Below, piece by piece: positions 1 to 6,439 of a stretch of 8,565 bases of DNA. The stretch spans positions 1 through 8,565 of the forward strand of contig JANWVS010000060.1 in assembly GCA_025056835.1 (NCBI GenBank), read 5' to 3'. The notes under the pieces were generated by a model that saw only the letters and a program-made list of their open reading frames with translations, was not told the DNA's origin and ran no database searches. This DNA is from Gemmataceae bacterium (GTDB lineage Bacteria; Planctomycetota; Planctomycetia; Gemmatales; Gemmataceae). The position numbers were made by a program, and so were the translations under genes. Position 1 is the stretch's first letter; each line of letters starts with the position of its first letter.

Positions 1-460
1 CTTCCGGTCGGACCCAGATGTCGTATACCGAGCGAATCCCCTGAGCGACCGTCTTCATCTTGATGGTTTCCGTATCCTTGGTCTCGGGGTTGATCCGCTC
101 CAATTGGAGTACGTCTTTCTTTAGCTCGCCGACAAAAACCGCTTTCTTGTCTTGCTTGTCAATCAAGGTCAGTTGGTATTTGCCCTTGTCGGCCAGCCAG
201 CGGATTTCTGCGGACTTGAAGAGTTTGCTGCCGGTGAAGGTGGCCGTCAGCCAAGCGTCCTTGCCCTTGAAGCGCCAACTCCAGTCGATCGATTCTTTCC
301 AAATGTCGTTCGTCTTGGCGTTGGTCCCGGAGCCTTTCCACCCGCCGATGAACTCCTGCAAGGCTTGCAGGGCCTCGCGGTTGGGATCGTCGCCGACCGC
401 GCCGGCCCACGGTAGGATTACCAACGTCCCAAGCATGCCGATGCCAAGCCCGCGAATCAT
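1..460 (-). CDS. Small exported protein of unknown function, C-terminus cut by window edge
   Basis: The first 153 codons are visible and no stop is reached. The start ATG (460-458) has a good Shine-Dalgarno AGGAG (complement of 469-473) 8 bases upstream. Residues 1-21 look like a signal peptide: MIRG, a hydrophobic core around residues 5-18, then AGA before VGDDP, so the protein is probably exported. The mature part starts with a short helix (NREALQALQEF), then a GGWKGSG turn (39-45) and alternating short strands (SIDWSWRF, AWLTATF, KYQLTLI, AVFVGEL, VLQLERI). This pattern resembles small all-beta lipocalin-like or DUF1579-like barrels, but that is a resemblance of pattern only and no catalytic motif is visible. 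It begins 48 bases after the WD40 stop with no terminator between, so the two are probably co-transcribed. Function unknown. Confidence 0.8.
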   Translation of the reverse strand, partial: MIRGLGIGMLGTLVILPWAGAVGDDPNREALQALQEFIGGWKGSGTNAKTNDIWKESIDWSWRFKGKDAWLTATFTGSKLFKSAEIRWLADKGKYQLTLIDKQDKKAVFVGELKKDVLQLERINPETKDTETIKMKTVAQGIRSVYDIWVRPE

Positions 461-508
461 GATCGTATCTCCTGTTTCCACCATCCTATCATCTTTCCAC
501 AGGGTCAT

Positions 509-3500
509 TCACGGCAATTCCAAAACAAAGACTGTCGTATTGGCATTGCCGGTGACGAGGTGGCGCCCATCCGGGCTGAAGGCGACGCTCCTGACGAAGC
601 TGCCGCGTCGTTGCGGCGGCGTCTTCATATCCCAGGAGCGCAATTCCCGACCGGTGGCCAAGTCCCACAGCTTGACCACGTTGTCCTCGGCAGCCGTCAC
701 GAACCGCTTGCCGTCTGGACTGACGAGGCAAACCGGAATCCGCGACTGGCCTGCCTTGAACTGGTGCAACACCTCGCGTTTGGCGACGTCGGCGATTTTT
801 ACGTCTCCAGCCTCGCTAGTGACGACGAGCGTTGCGCCGTCGGGCGTTAGGGCGATGTCGCCGAGGTTCACACCCTTGTCGAAGAAGAACCAGTCGCCAC
901 CCGGCAATGCTTGGCCGCGGCGGTCCAGGTCCCACAGCCGCACCGCGCCGTTGCGGGCGGCTGTCGCCGCGTATTTCCCATTGGCACTGAACGACATGGC
1001 GTGGACCTGCCGACCCTGATCGGTAAACGAAAACAGCTCCGCCCCCGTGTCGACATCAAAGACGCCGACCGTGGCGAAGCGGTCGTTACCCGGCAGCCAG
1101 ACGATCAACTTTTTGCCATCCGGCGCCACGACGAGGTACGGCGCGTAGTTCCGCAATCCGGTGAAGCTTTGCTGCTGCGCCGGCGAACGCGGTAGTTCTC
1201 GGCCAGTGGTTACGTCCCACAGCCGGATGCTGCGGTCGACACTGCTGCTGATGAGGGTCTTGCCGTCTGGAGTGAAGGCCAGATAGGTGATCGCGTCACT
1301 GTGGCCGGTCAACCTCGTTAGTTCATGGCCCGTGGTTCGGTCCCACAGCCGAATGCTGCGGTCTGAGGCGCCGCTGGCAATTTTGGACCCGTCGGGACTG
1401 ACGGCCACTGTCTCGACGGCCCCGCCATGTTCGGGCAGTAGCGGAATGTCGCGGGTGGTGATCTCCCAGAGCCTCGCCGTCTTGTCGACCCCCGACGACA
1501 CTAGGTAAAAACCATCTTTGCTGAACGCCACCGACGTGACCCAGTCGCGATGGCCGCGATAGGCTTGCACTTCCTTGCCCATGCCGTTCTCGATGCGCCA
1601 CAGGCGAACAACCTGATCGCTGCCGCAGGAGGCCAAGTGTTGGCTGTCGCGACGGAAAGCAACGCAGGTCAGCGGGCCGACATGGCCGGAGAGGGTAATG
1701 GGATTGGTGCCCGGCGTAGTCAAATTCCACACACGCACGATTTGATCGGCGCCGCACGAGGCCAGCCATTGCCCATCGGGGCTGAAAGCCAAACCGCTCA
1801 CCGCCGTACCGTGAGCCGTCCAGCGCTGTTGAAGATTCCCCAGGAGGTCATAAATCCGCACGCTCTGGTCGATGGCCCCGACGGCGACCTTGAGGCCATC
1901 CGGGCTGAAGGCGACCGCGGCGACGATGGCATCGAGCTCGATTGTCCGCTGCAACGCGCCGGTGGCCGCATCCCAAATACGCACCGTCTTGTCGACGCTC
2001 CCGGAAACGAGTTTCGAGCTGTCGCCGGCGATGTCGAGGGTTGTCACAGGTCCTTTGTGGCCTTCGAGATCGCGGCGCAGCTCGCCGGAGCGGGCGTCCC
2101 ATAGTTTGACGACAGCGTCGCCGCCACCGCTGGCCAGCCAGCCGCCATCGGGTGCGAATTGCACCACCGTCACCGGCGCCGCGTGCCCTGTCAGACGATG
2201 CCGCACCTTGCCGGAGGCGACGTCCCAAAGTTTCACGGTGCGGTCGGCGCTGGCGGTGGCCAGCTGCTGGCCATCCGGACTCAGGGCCGAAGACCAGACC
2301 GGCGCGTCGTGCCCGACGAAGCTGCGCGACTGCATGACCGCATCGAAATCCCACAAGCGGATTGTGTAATCAGCCCCTGCCGACGCCAGCTGGCTGCCGG
2401 AGCGATTCAACGCCAGGGCGCGGACGTCTCCTTGGTGGCCCTTGAGGGTGCCGACCATCTGCCCAGTTTCGGGATCAAACAGTCGAACGACGCCGTCGGC
2501 GGCGCCCAGGAACAACGTTTTGCCGTCTTTGCTGAACTGAACGCAACTGAAGCGCACGCCAGGCGCCGGGCCGGGAATAATGCGGCGCGGCGCGGCCACG
2601 GCGAATGGTTGACCCGGCGAACTAACCTGGTAAATCTTTACGCCGTCGGCGGCGACGCGCACAAGGCTGCGCTGGTCCGGACTGAACGCCACTTGATACA
2701 CTGCCCCGCTGGGATCATGATGCGCCCAATACTCCGGCTGGGTGGGATTCTCGATGACCTTGGGGAACTCCCACAAGCGCAACGTGCCATCGCCGGTCCC
2801 GGCGGCGAGGATCGCGCCGTCGCCGCTGAAAGCCACCGAATTGACCATCTGGCGAAAATCCGTGATCGACCGTTTTAGCTCTCCGGTGGCGGCGTCGAAG
2901 ATCAGCAAGTGTCCGCTGGGGGTACCCGGCGGTCCACCCTGGCCGACCGCAAGATATTTGCCATTGGGCGACCAGGCCAGCGCCTTGGTGTAAGTGCCGA
3001 GGCCCTGAAGGGTGCGCTCCAATTTGCCGGTGGCCGTGTCCCACAGATGAATGTCGCGCTCGGCGGCGCCCGAGGCGAGCCATCTACCATCGGGACTGAA
3101 TTCGACAGCATACACAAAATCGCTGTGGCCGGCGTACGTGAGCAGTTCGTGGCCGTTGCCCAAGTCCCATATTTTGACTAGCCGGTCGTACCCGCCGCTG
3201 GCCAGACGTTGCCCATCGGGGCTGAAGCTGATCGCCTTGACCTCGTTGCCGTGCCGCAGCCGCAGATTGCCGATCACGAGGGCTACGTGGGCGTTGGGAA
3301 CCTGAGGCGATTCATATGGCAGCTGCCAGCGCGCTTGGCGAAAGGCTTCAGCAGCTTGCAGCAGACGGCCGGCCGCCAGCGCTGCATCGCCGCGCTTGGC
3401 GAATTCCTCGGCTTTTTCGAACAGGATAGGGACGAAACGTTTAACGGCGCCGCTCTGCACGACCCGCTCGCGCTCGGCGCGATACTTGGCCTGGAGCTGC

Positions 3501-3682
3501 TTGACCTGATCGATGGTTGGTAGGGCTGCCTCCTGGGCCGCGACGAGACGAACCATCATTGCACCGGCCCATGCCGCCGCCATGGCTGCTAGCCACGGCG
3601 GCCGTGAGGTTGGGCCGCGGCGTCGCCGGACGGTCGTGGTGACGGTCGCAACGCCAGGTACAGCGGGCAAGCGCGCGTTCAT
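509..3682 (-). CDS. Exported WD40-repeat protein with about 21 repeats (1057 aa)
   Basis: Residues 1-49 form a likely signal peptide: RRRR at 19-22, a hydrophobic stretch about 30-45, and a VAA/QEA cleavage candidate near 49. Residues 55-122 are predicted helical (TIDQVKQLQ..., FEKAEEFAKRGDAALAAGRLLQAAEAF), similar to a TPR-type hairpin. From about 144 to the end I count 21 WD40 repeats, many with the H...FSPDG...LASG..D..V+LWD signature; repeats 3, 5, 17 and 19 are the most degenerate. WD40 propellers are scaffolds for protein contacts and no enzymatic motif is seen, so the role is probably binding or assembly outside the cytoplasm. An in-frame ATG at 3916 would add 78 residues. I chose 3682 because a GAGG Shine-Dalgarno (3690-3693) sits 7 bases upstream, a sigma70-like promoter lies between the two starts, and the signal peptide then begins at the N-terminus. 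Confidence 0.9.
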   Translation of the reverse strand: MNARLPAVPGVATVTTTVRRRRGPTSRPPWLAAMAAAWAGAMMVRLVAAQEAALPTIDQVKQLQAKYRAERERVVQSGAVKRFVPILFEKAEEFAKRGDAALAAGRLLQAAEAFRQARWQLPYESPQVPNAHVALVIGNLRLRHGNEVKAISFSPDGQRLASGGYDRLVKIWDLGNGHELLTYAGHSDFVYAVEFSPDGRWLASGAAERDIHLWDTATGKLERTLQGLGTYTKALAWSPNGKYLAVGQGGPPGTPSGHLLIFDAATGELKRSITDFRQMVNSVAFSGDGAILAAGTGDGTLRLWEFPKVIENPTQPEYWAHHDPSGAVYQVAFSPDQRSLVRVAADGVKIYQVSSPGQPFAVAAPRRIIPGPAPGVRFSCVQFSKDGKTLFLGAADGVVRLFDPETGQMVGTLKGHQGDVRALALNRSGSQLASAGADYTIRLWDFDAVMQSRSFVGHDAPVWSSALSPDGQQLATASADRTVKLWDVASGKVRHRLTGHAAPVTVVQFAPDGGWLASGGGDAVVKLWDARSGELRRDLEGHKGPVTTLDIAGDSSKLVSGSVDKTVRIWDAATGALQRTIELDAIVAAVAFSPDGLKVAVGAIDQSVRIYDLLGNLQQRWTAHGTAVSGLAFSPDGQWLASCGADQIVRVWNLTTPGTNPITLSGHVGPLTCVAFRRDSQHLASCGSDQVVRLWRIENGMGKEVQAYRGHRDWVTSVAFSKDGFYLVSSGVDKTARLWEITTRDIPLLPEHGGAVETVAVSPDGSKIASGASDRSIRLWDRTTGHELTRLTGHSDAITYLAFTPDGKTLISSSVDRSIRLWDVTTGRELPRSPAQQQSFTGLRNYAPYLVVAPDGKKLIVWLPGNDRFATVGVFDVDTGAELFSFTDQGRQVHAMSFSANGKYAATAARNGAVRLWDLDRRGQALPGGDWFFFDKGVNLGDIALTPDGATLVVTSEAGDVKIADVAKREVLHQFKAGQSRIPVCLVSPDGKRFVTAAEDNVVKLWDLATGRELRSWDMKTPPQRRGSFVRSVAFSPDGRHLVTGNANTTVFVLELP

Positions 3683-3723
3683 GGCAGATCCTCGCGGGAA
3701 ACGCACAACGAGAGGACGATTTG

Positions 3724-3753
3724 AGTATAGGTGTCCAACCCCAAACCGTGCAA
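3724..3753 (-). promoter_or_regulatory. Sigma70-like promoter for the WD40 gene
   Basis: On the minus strand a -10 TATACT (complement of 3724-3729, 5 of 6 consensus bases) follows a weak -35 TTGCAC (3748-3753, 3 of 6) with an 18-base spacer. Transcription would start near 3717, giving a leader of about 35 bases before the ATG at 3682. This placement puts the upstream ATG at 3916 outside the transcript. The -10 is good and the -35 is weak. Confidence 0.5.
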
Positions 3754-3850
3754 GGACCGTCCCGAGAGATTCGCTTCGGTGGACAGTAACGCTGGCGTAT
3801 GAGATCGGCACGCGAGACCAGCACCGGGATGAGAGCAGCCGACAACGCAA

Positions 3851-3882
3851 CCAGCCTGGTCGACCGAAGCCAACCAGGCTGG
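3851..3882 (-). terminator. Terminator-like hairpin after the RRM gene
   Basis: CCAGCCTGG (3851-3859) and CCAGGCTGG (3874-3882) are perfect 9-base inverted arms around a 14-base loop. On the minus strand one G-U and one A-U pair could extend the stem. It lies 67 bases past the RRM stop and before the WD40 promoter, where a terminator is expected. The following bases (TTGCGTTGTC) are only moderately T-rich, so it may be a weak terminator, an mRNA 3' end stabiliser, or a different structure. Confidence 0.45.
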
Positions 3883-3948
3883 CTTGGAGAAATCGTCGCG
3901 AAGGGGATGAGATCAACGCGACGGTGTGCGGTTTGAGCGAAGCGGCTT

Positions 3949-4326
3949 TTAGTAGTAACGCCGGCCGCGATCTGAGCCGCCGCCGTAGCCGCCGCCGCGT
4001 GGGCCACCGCGACTGCCGCCGCCATAGCCGCCGCCGTAGCCGCCGCCATAGCCGCGACCGGCGCCGGGAGCACGATCCTCCCGTGGCCGAGCTTCATTGA
4101 CCATCAACTGCCGATTGTTGTGGCTGAAGCCGTTCAGCGCTTCGATCGCCTTTTGGGCTTCGGCGTCGTTCTCCATCTCGACGAAGCCGAAACCGCGCGA
4201 GCGGCCCGTTTCTCGATCGGTAATGACCTGAGCTCGCGCCACTTTGCCGTACTGTCCGAACAATTCGAGGAGATCGTCGGCGGTGACCGCCCAAGCGAGA
4301 TTACCGACGTAAATGTTCTTTGCCAT
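3949..4326 (-). CDS. RRM-domain RNA-binding protein with glycine-rich tail (125 aa)
   Basis: Residues 3-80 form one complete RNA recognition motif. RNP2 is IYVGNL (5-10) and RNP1 is RGFGFVEM (44-51), with the aromatic residues that stack on RNA present in both. The tail (about 88-125) is rich in Gly, Arg and Tyr, with YGGG three times in tandem (93-104), RGG boxes and a terminal GRRYY. This is the layout of the small bacterial Rbp family, well known from cyanobacteria and related in domain order to plant glycine-rich RNA-binding proteins; several members are cold-inducible. It probably binds single-stranded RNA in the cytoplasm as a chaperone or stability factor. The Shine-Dalgarno is weak: GGAAAGGG (4340-4347) ends 13 bases before the ATG. 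The 5' side carries several hairpins, listed separately. Confidence 0.95.
   Translation of the reverse strand: MAKNIYVGNLAWAVTADDLLELFGQYGKVARAQVITDRETGRSRGFGFVEMENDAEAQKAIEALNGFSHNNRQLMVNEARPREDRAPGAGRGYGGGYGGGYGGGSRGGPRGGGYGGGSDRGRRYY
4015..4050 (-). repeat. Three tandem 12-base units coding YGGG
   Basis: Three units of TAY GGC GGC GGC type, coding residues 93-104 of the RRM protein, stand in tandem, and another YGGG follows about 8 residues later. Such simple coding repeats can gain or lose units by slippage, which would change tail length without breaking the frame. Confidence 0.75.
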
Positions 4327-4470
4327 TCGCGAAAATCAACCCTTTCCGTGCCGGAGCCAAGACTCACCAACCGCCAGGATTATGGTGTGGGCTGTCCCGG
4401 CCGGTCGCCAACCGAGGCGTTGCCGGAGACCGTCTGACGGGGCACCAAAACGCAAAACCAGAAACCGGGA

Positions 4471-4497
4471 TTCGCTCCAGCCCAACGTGGGAGCGAA
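4471..4497 (-). other. Hairpin upstream of the RRM gene, 8-bp perfect arms
   Basis: TTCGCTCC (4471-4478) and GGAGCGAA (4490-4497) are perfect inverted arms around an 11-base loop. The loop can form a further CCCA/TGGG inner pair if the outer stem is shortened. On the minus strand it is followed by a T-rich stretch with TTTCTGG and two TTTT runs, 145 bases before the RRM start. It could be part of a structured leader or an attenuator-like element. No experiment supports either. Confidence 0.4.
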
Positions 4498-4513
4498 CCG
4501 TCGTGGGACTACC

Positions 4514-4544
4514 GGCGACGGCACGTGCGAACCTGTGCCGCGCC
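4514..4544. other. Second hairpin upstream of the RRM gene
   Basis: GGCAC (4520-4524) pairs with GTGCC (4535-4539). GGCG (4514-4517) pairs with CGCC (4541-4544) across a small internal loop. It sits 16 bases from the 4471-4497 hairpin, so the two could stack in one leader RNA. The strand on which it acts is unknown, though only the minus-strand RRM gene lies next to it. Confidence 0.3.
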
Positions 4545-4628
4545 GCTGCATCATTAGGGCAAGCCTGATCCTTTCTCCGGCCCGCGGAATCGTGGAAATT
4601 ATCACTTGGTGGGCAAGTCAGGAGAGGC

Positions 4629-4648
4629 CCGGCCATGGTTCGGGCCGG
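4629..4648. repeat. Short GC inverted repeat CCGGCC/GGCCGG
   Basis: Perfect 6-base arms at 4629-4634 and 4643-4648 enclose an 8-base loop. No T-run follows on either strand, so it is not a standard terminator. In GC-rich DNA a repeat this short can arise by chance. Confidence 0.25.
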
Positions 4649-5061
4649 TCACGCCCACCCACCCAGCATTTTTCGTTACCGGTCGCGGACACGAAGAAGT
4701 GCTACGCCAAGCGAAAAAAGACGGAGAAGGAAGGAAAACCGGGCCGAGCACCACTCTCCTCACCAATACCACACCATCACCCACTCGGTTACTCCGAGAC
4801 TTCCCCATCATACTCTACCGGCGTCCGAGGTACAACAGCAAATTTTGATGTTTCGTAAACCTGACTCATAATCGGCGCTCGTAGCACCCCGCCCAGCCGT
4901 ATCCCAGCTGCGCTCGCCGGCGCTGGCTGCATGACTAGAGCCTTGCATCCATTTCACGCACGACCGTTCCATTACGCCACACGTCCTTTTGCGGTGGCCG
5001 CCGACCGGACCGGCTCGTTCGAAATATAAACGATGAGTACGCCACGATCGAACGGCCGTGC

Positions 5062-5129
5062 ATTTCACCGAGAGGGGATACCCCAATTTTCTGGGGGTCG
5101 GCTGGATTTGGAGATATGCCGCGTGAAAT
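5062..5129. repeat. Nested inverted repeats with a C4-AA-TTTTCT-G5 motif
   Basis: The outer arms are ATTTCAC (5062-5068) and GTGAAAT (5123-5129). Inside are GGGG-ATA-CCCC (5074-5084), then CCCCAATTTTCTGGGGG (5081-5097) and an ATATGCCGC copy (5114-5122). The last two motifs recur at 5409-5478, the C/G-run motif there in the opposite orientation. The function is unknown; this could be a protein-binding site or a degraded end of a mobile element. Confidence 0.4.
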
Positions 5130-5321
5130 TGACCCGGGGGCCTGACAGTGCCGGTATGGCCGGCTCCCGTGAATGCCACCTCATGTCACGCATCTCATAG
5201 GAAGTGTAATGGAGAAGACACCCCAAGAAAATTTGCGTACATCGGGCAAACTCATGGTAGCTCCGCGACTCCGTCGCCGGGGGAAGTAGCCGGGGAAAAC
5301 ATCGGAGATTGCATCGGGCAC

Positions 5322-5338
5322 AAAAAACCGCTCGGCGG
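5322..5338 (-). terminator. Weak terminator-like hairpin with T-run, minus strand
   Basis: On the minus strand CCGC-CGA-GCGG is followed directly by six T (complement of 5322-5327). The stem is only 4 bp, though GC-rich, and no recognised gene is read in this direction upstream of it. It might end a small RNA transcribed leftwards from about 5400-5600, or be chance. Confidence 0.2.
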
Positions 5339-5408
5339 GGTTGAGGCCAATGGTGAGGGAAACGGGATTTAGGCCAAAAGGCTGGGGTCGCGCGGCGTGC
5401 CGCGGAGC

Positions 5409-5441
5409 GATATGCCACATGAGGGATATGCCACTTTGAGG
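5409..5441. repeat. Tandem direct repeat, 16-17 base units with ATATGCCAC
   Basis: GATATGCCACATGAGG (5409-5424) is followed without a gap by GATATGCCACTTTGAGG (5425-5441). The units differ by one inserted base and one substitution or so. Related sites lie at 5114-5122 (ATATGCCGC) and 5172-5179 (AATGCCAC). The arrangement resembles paired binding sites, but no regulator is known. Confidence 0.5.
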
Positions 5442-5462
5442 GGTATACTGGACACATACCCC
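5440..5462. repeat. Perfect 7-bp inverted repeat GGGGTAT/ATACCCC
   Basis: Arms 5440-5446 and 5456-5462 enclose a 9-base loop ACTGGACAC. It follows the tandem ATATGCCAC repeat with a two-base overlap and runs into a CCCCC-GGAGAAAACTT-GGGG motif (5459-5478). The cluster sits about 50 bases before the -35 of the Dph6-like gene, so an operator role is possible. Confidence 0.45.
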
Positions 5463-5510
5463 CGGAGAAAACTTGGGGAACCCTTAGCGAGAACGGTCGA
5501 GGCCATGCGG

Positions 5511-5546
5511 TTGCCAGCGGCACGCCGACTTGCATACTCTGCAAGT
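5511..5546 (+). promoter_or_regulatory. Sigma70-like promoter with overlapping palindrome, Dph6-like gene
   Basis: A -35 TTGCCA (5511-5516, 5 of 6 consensus bases) and a -10 CATACT (5533-5538, 4 of 6) are 16 bases apart, pointing at the Dph6-like gene. Transcription would start near 5545, leaving a leader of about 80 bases. A perfect inverted repeat, ACTTGCA (5528-5534) TACTC TGCAAGT (5540-5546), covers the -10 and the start point. That is where a repressor operator would sit. It could instead be a hairpin if transcription starts further upstream. Confidence 0.4.
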
Positions 5547-5626
5547 TGCCGGCCTTGTCGCCCCGTTTCTCCGCACGAGCCGACTCCGAAACGATAACGA
5601 CGTGACCAATGTCGCCGCGCCGAATC

Positions 5627-6337
5627 ATGAAACCGAGAGCGCTCTTATCCTGGAGCTCGGGCAAGGACTCGGCCTGGACGCTGCACGTCTTGCGACAACG
5701 AGGCGACGTCGAGCTTGTCGCCCTGGTGACTACGTATACCGAGGTGTTTGGTCGCGTGGCGATGCACGGTGTGCGAGAGGAGTTGGTGCGTGCTCAAGCG
5801 GATGCCGCCGGGCTGCCTTTGTGGACCGTGCCGTTGCCGTATCCCTGTTCCAACGCCGAGTATGAGAGTCAGATGCGGGCGGTGATCGAGCGGGCGCGTG
5901 CCGCAGAGGTGACGGCGTTTGCGTTTGGGGACTTGTTCTTGGCCGACATCCGCGCGTATCGTGAAAGGCAATTGGCCGGCACCGGCATCGAGCCGCTTTT
6001 CCCACTCTGGGGGACGACCGACGACACGCCGGCCTTGGCCCGCGCTATGCTCGCCGCTGGATTACAGGCGGTTTTGGCGTGTGTCGACTCCAGCCGTTTG
6101 CCGTCCACGTTTGCCGGACGCGAGTTTGATACTCGCCTGCTGAGCGAGTTGCCGGGGAGCGTCGATCCGTGTGGCGAGCGCGGCGAGTTTCACACCTTTT
6201 GCTACGCTGGGCCGATGTTCCAACGCCCGATCCCGGTCAGCGTGGGTGACGTCGTCGAACGCGACGGATTTTACTTCGCCGACCTGCGGCCGAGAAGCTG
6301 GCTCGACTCCGTGGAGGTGCCGAAACCGCTTTCCTGA
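5627..6337 (+). CDS. PP-loop ATPase of the Dph6 / ATP_bind_4 family (236 aa)
   Basis: The N-terminus has the PP-loop nucleotide-binding motif SSGKDS (10-15) after a hydrophobic strand, as in N-type ATP pyrophosphatases. Further family marks are FGDLFLADIRAYRER (100-114), PLFPLWG (123-129) and the C-terminal GEFHTF (186-191), typical of diphthine-ammonia ligase-like (ATP_bind_4) proteins. In archaea and eukaryotes Dph6 amidates diphthine on elongation factor 2. Bacteria lack diphthamide, so this protein probably adenylates and amidates another, unknown substrate. Length is normal for single-domain bacterial members. An ATG at 5609 would add MSPRRI. I chose 5627 because family members start only a few residues before the PP-loop; neither start has a strong Shine-Dalgarno. 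It is alone on its strand, converges on the membrane protein gene, and has its own promoter. Confidence 0.9.
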   Translation: MKPRALLSWSSGKDSAWTLHVLRQRGDVELVALVTTYTEVFGRVAMHGVREELVRAQADAAGLPLWTVPLPYPCSNAEYESQMRAVIERARAAEVTAFAFGDLFLADIRAYRERQLAGTGIEPLFPLWGTTDDTPALARAMLAAGLQAVLACVDSSRLPSTFAGREFDTRLLSELPGSVDPCGERGEFHTFCYAGPMFQRPIPVSVGDVVERDGFYFADLRPRSWLDSVEVPKPLS

Positions 6338-6439
6338 TGCCAGCCGGGCCAGCCGGCGACGATGACTGCGATTGCTGGGAGCGTTGACACGGTGCCAGTC
6401 GAAACCCGCCGGTGCGCGCCGACGTTCAGCGCTTGGGGA

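Larger units (their letters stand above)
4327..5626. other. Long intergenic region without a convincing gene
   Basis: About 1.3 kb separates the divergently transcribed RRM and Dph6-like genes. Several frames stay open for 60-200 codons on both strands, the longest being minus 5065-5664. Their products are rich in Arg, Pro, Ser, Cys, His and Trp, show no domain I recognise, and have no good ribosome binding site, so I treat them as chance. The left part (4470-4650) holds stable hairpins. 4650-5060 shows nothing I can identify. The right part (5060-5480) has short repeats and inverted repeats. The last part carries the promoter of the Dph6-like gene. No tRNA-like cloverleaf was noticed. A small RNA or the remnant of a mobile element is possible. 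Confidence 0.6.

Noticed and set aside
60..1019. Plus-strand open frame of 319 codons opposite the WD40 gene, with similar ones up to 3523
   Set aside because: These are antisense shadows of the WD40 coding sequence. The product is a low-complexity Ser/Arg/Pro-rich chain, while the minus strand has clear WD40 repeats.
3605..3682. Possible twin-arginine (Tat) signal in the WD40 protein (RRRR)
   Set aside because: The run lacks the S-R-R-x-F-L-K context, so an ordinary signal peptide is the simpler reading.
4313..4858. Plus-strand open frame of 181 codons starting inside the RRM gene
   Set aside because: It begins antisense to the RRM gene and gives a basic Arg/Pro/Ser-rich product with no domain.
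5401..5480. CRISPR-like array
   Set aside because: Only two adjacent short units with no spacers, and no cas genes in the window.
4327..5608. tRNA or known structural RNA in the long gap
   Set aside because: No T-arm GGTTCGA-type sequence in a cloverleaf context and no signature of a known RNA was seen by eye. A covariance-model search would be decisive.
5065..5664. Minus-strand open frame of 199 codons in the intergenic region
   Set aside because: It overlaps the start of the Dph6-like gene, has no recognisable domain, an odd composition rich in Arg, Pro, His, Cys and Trp, and no ribosome binding site.
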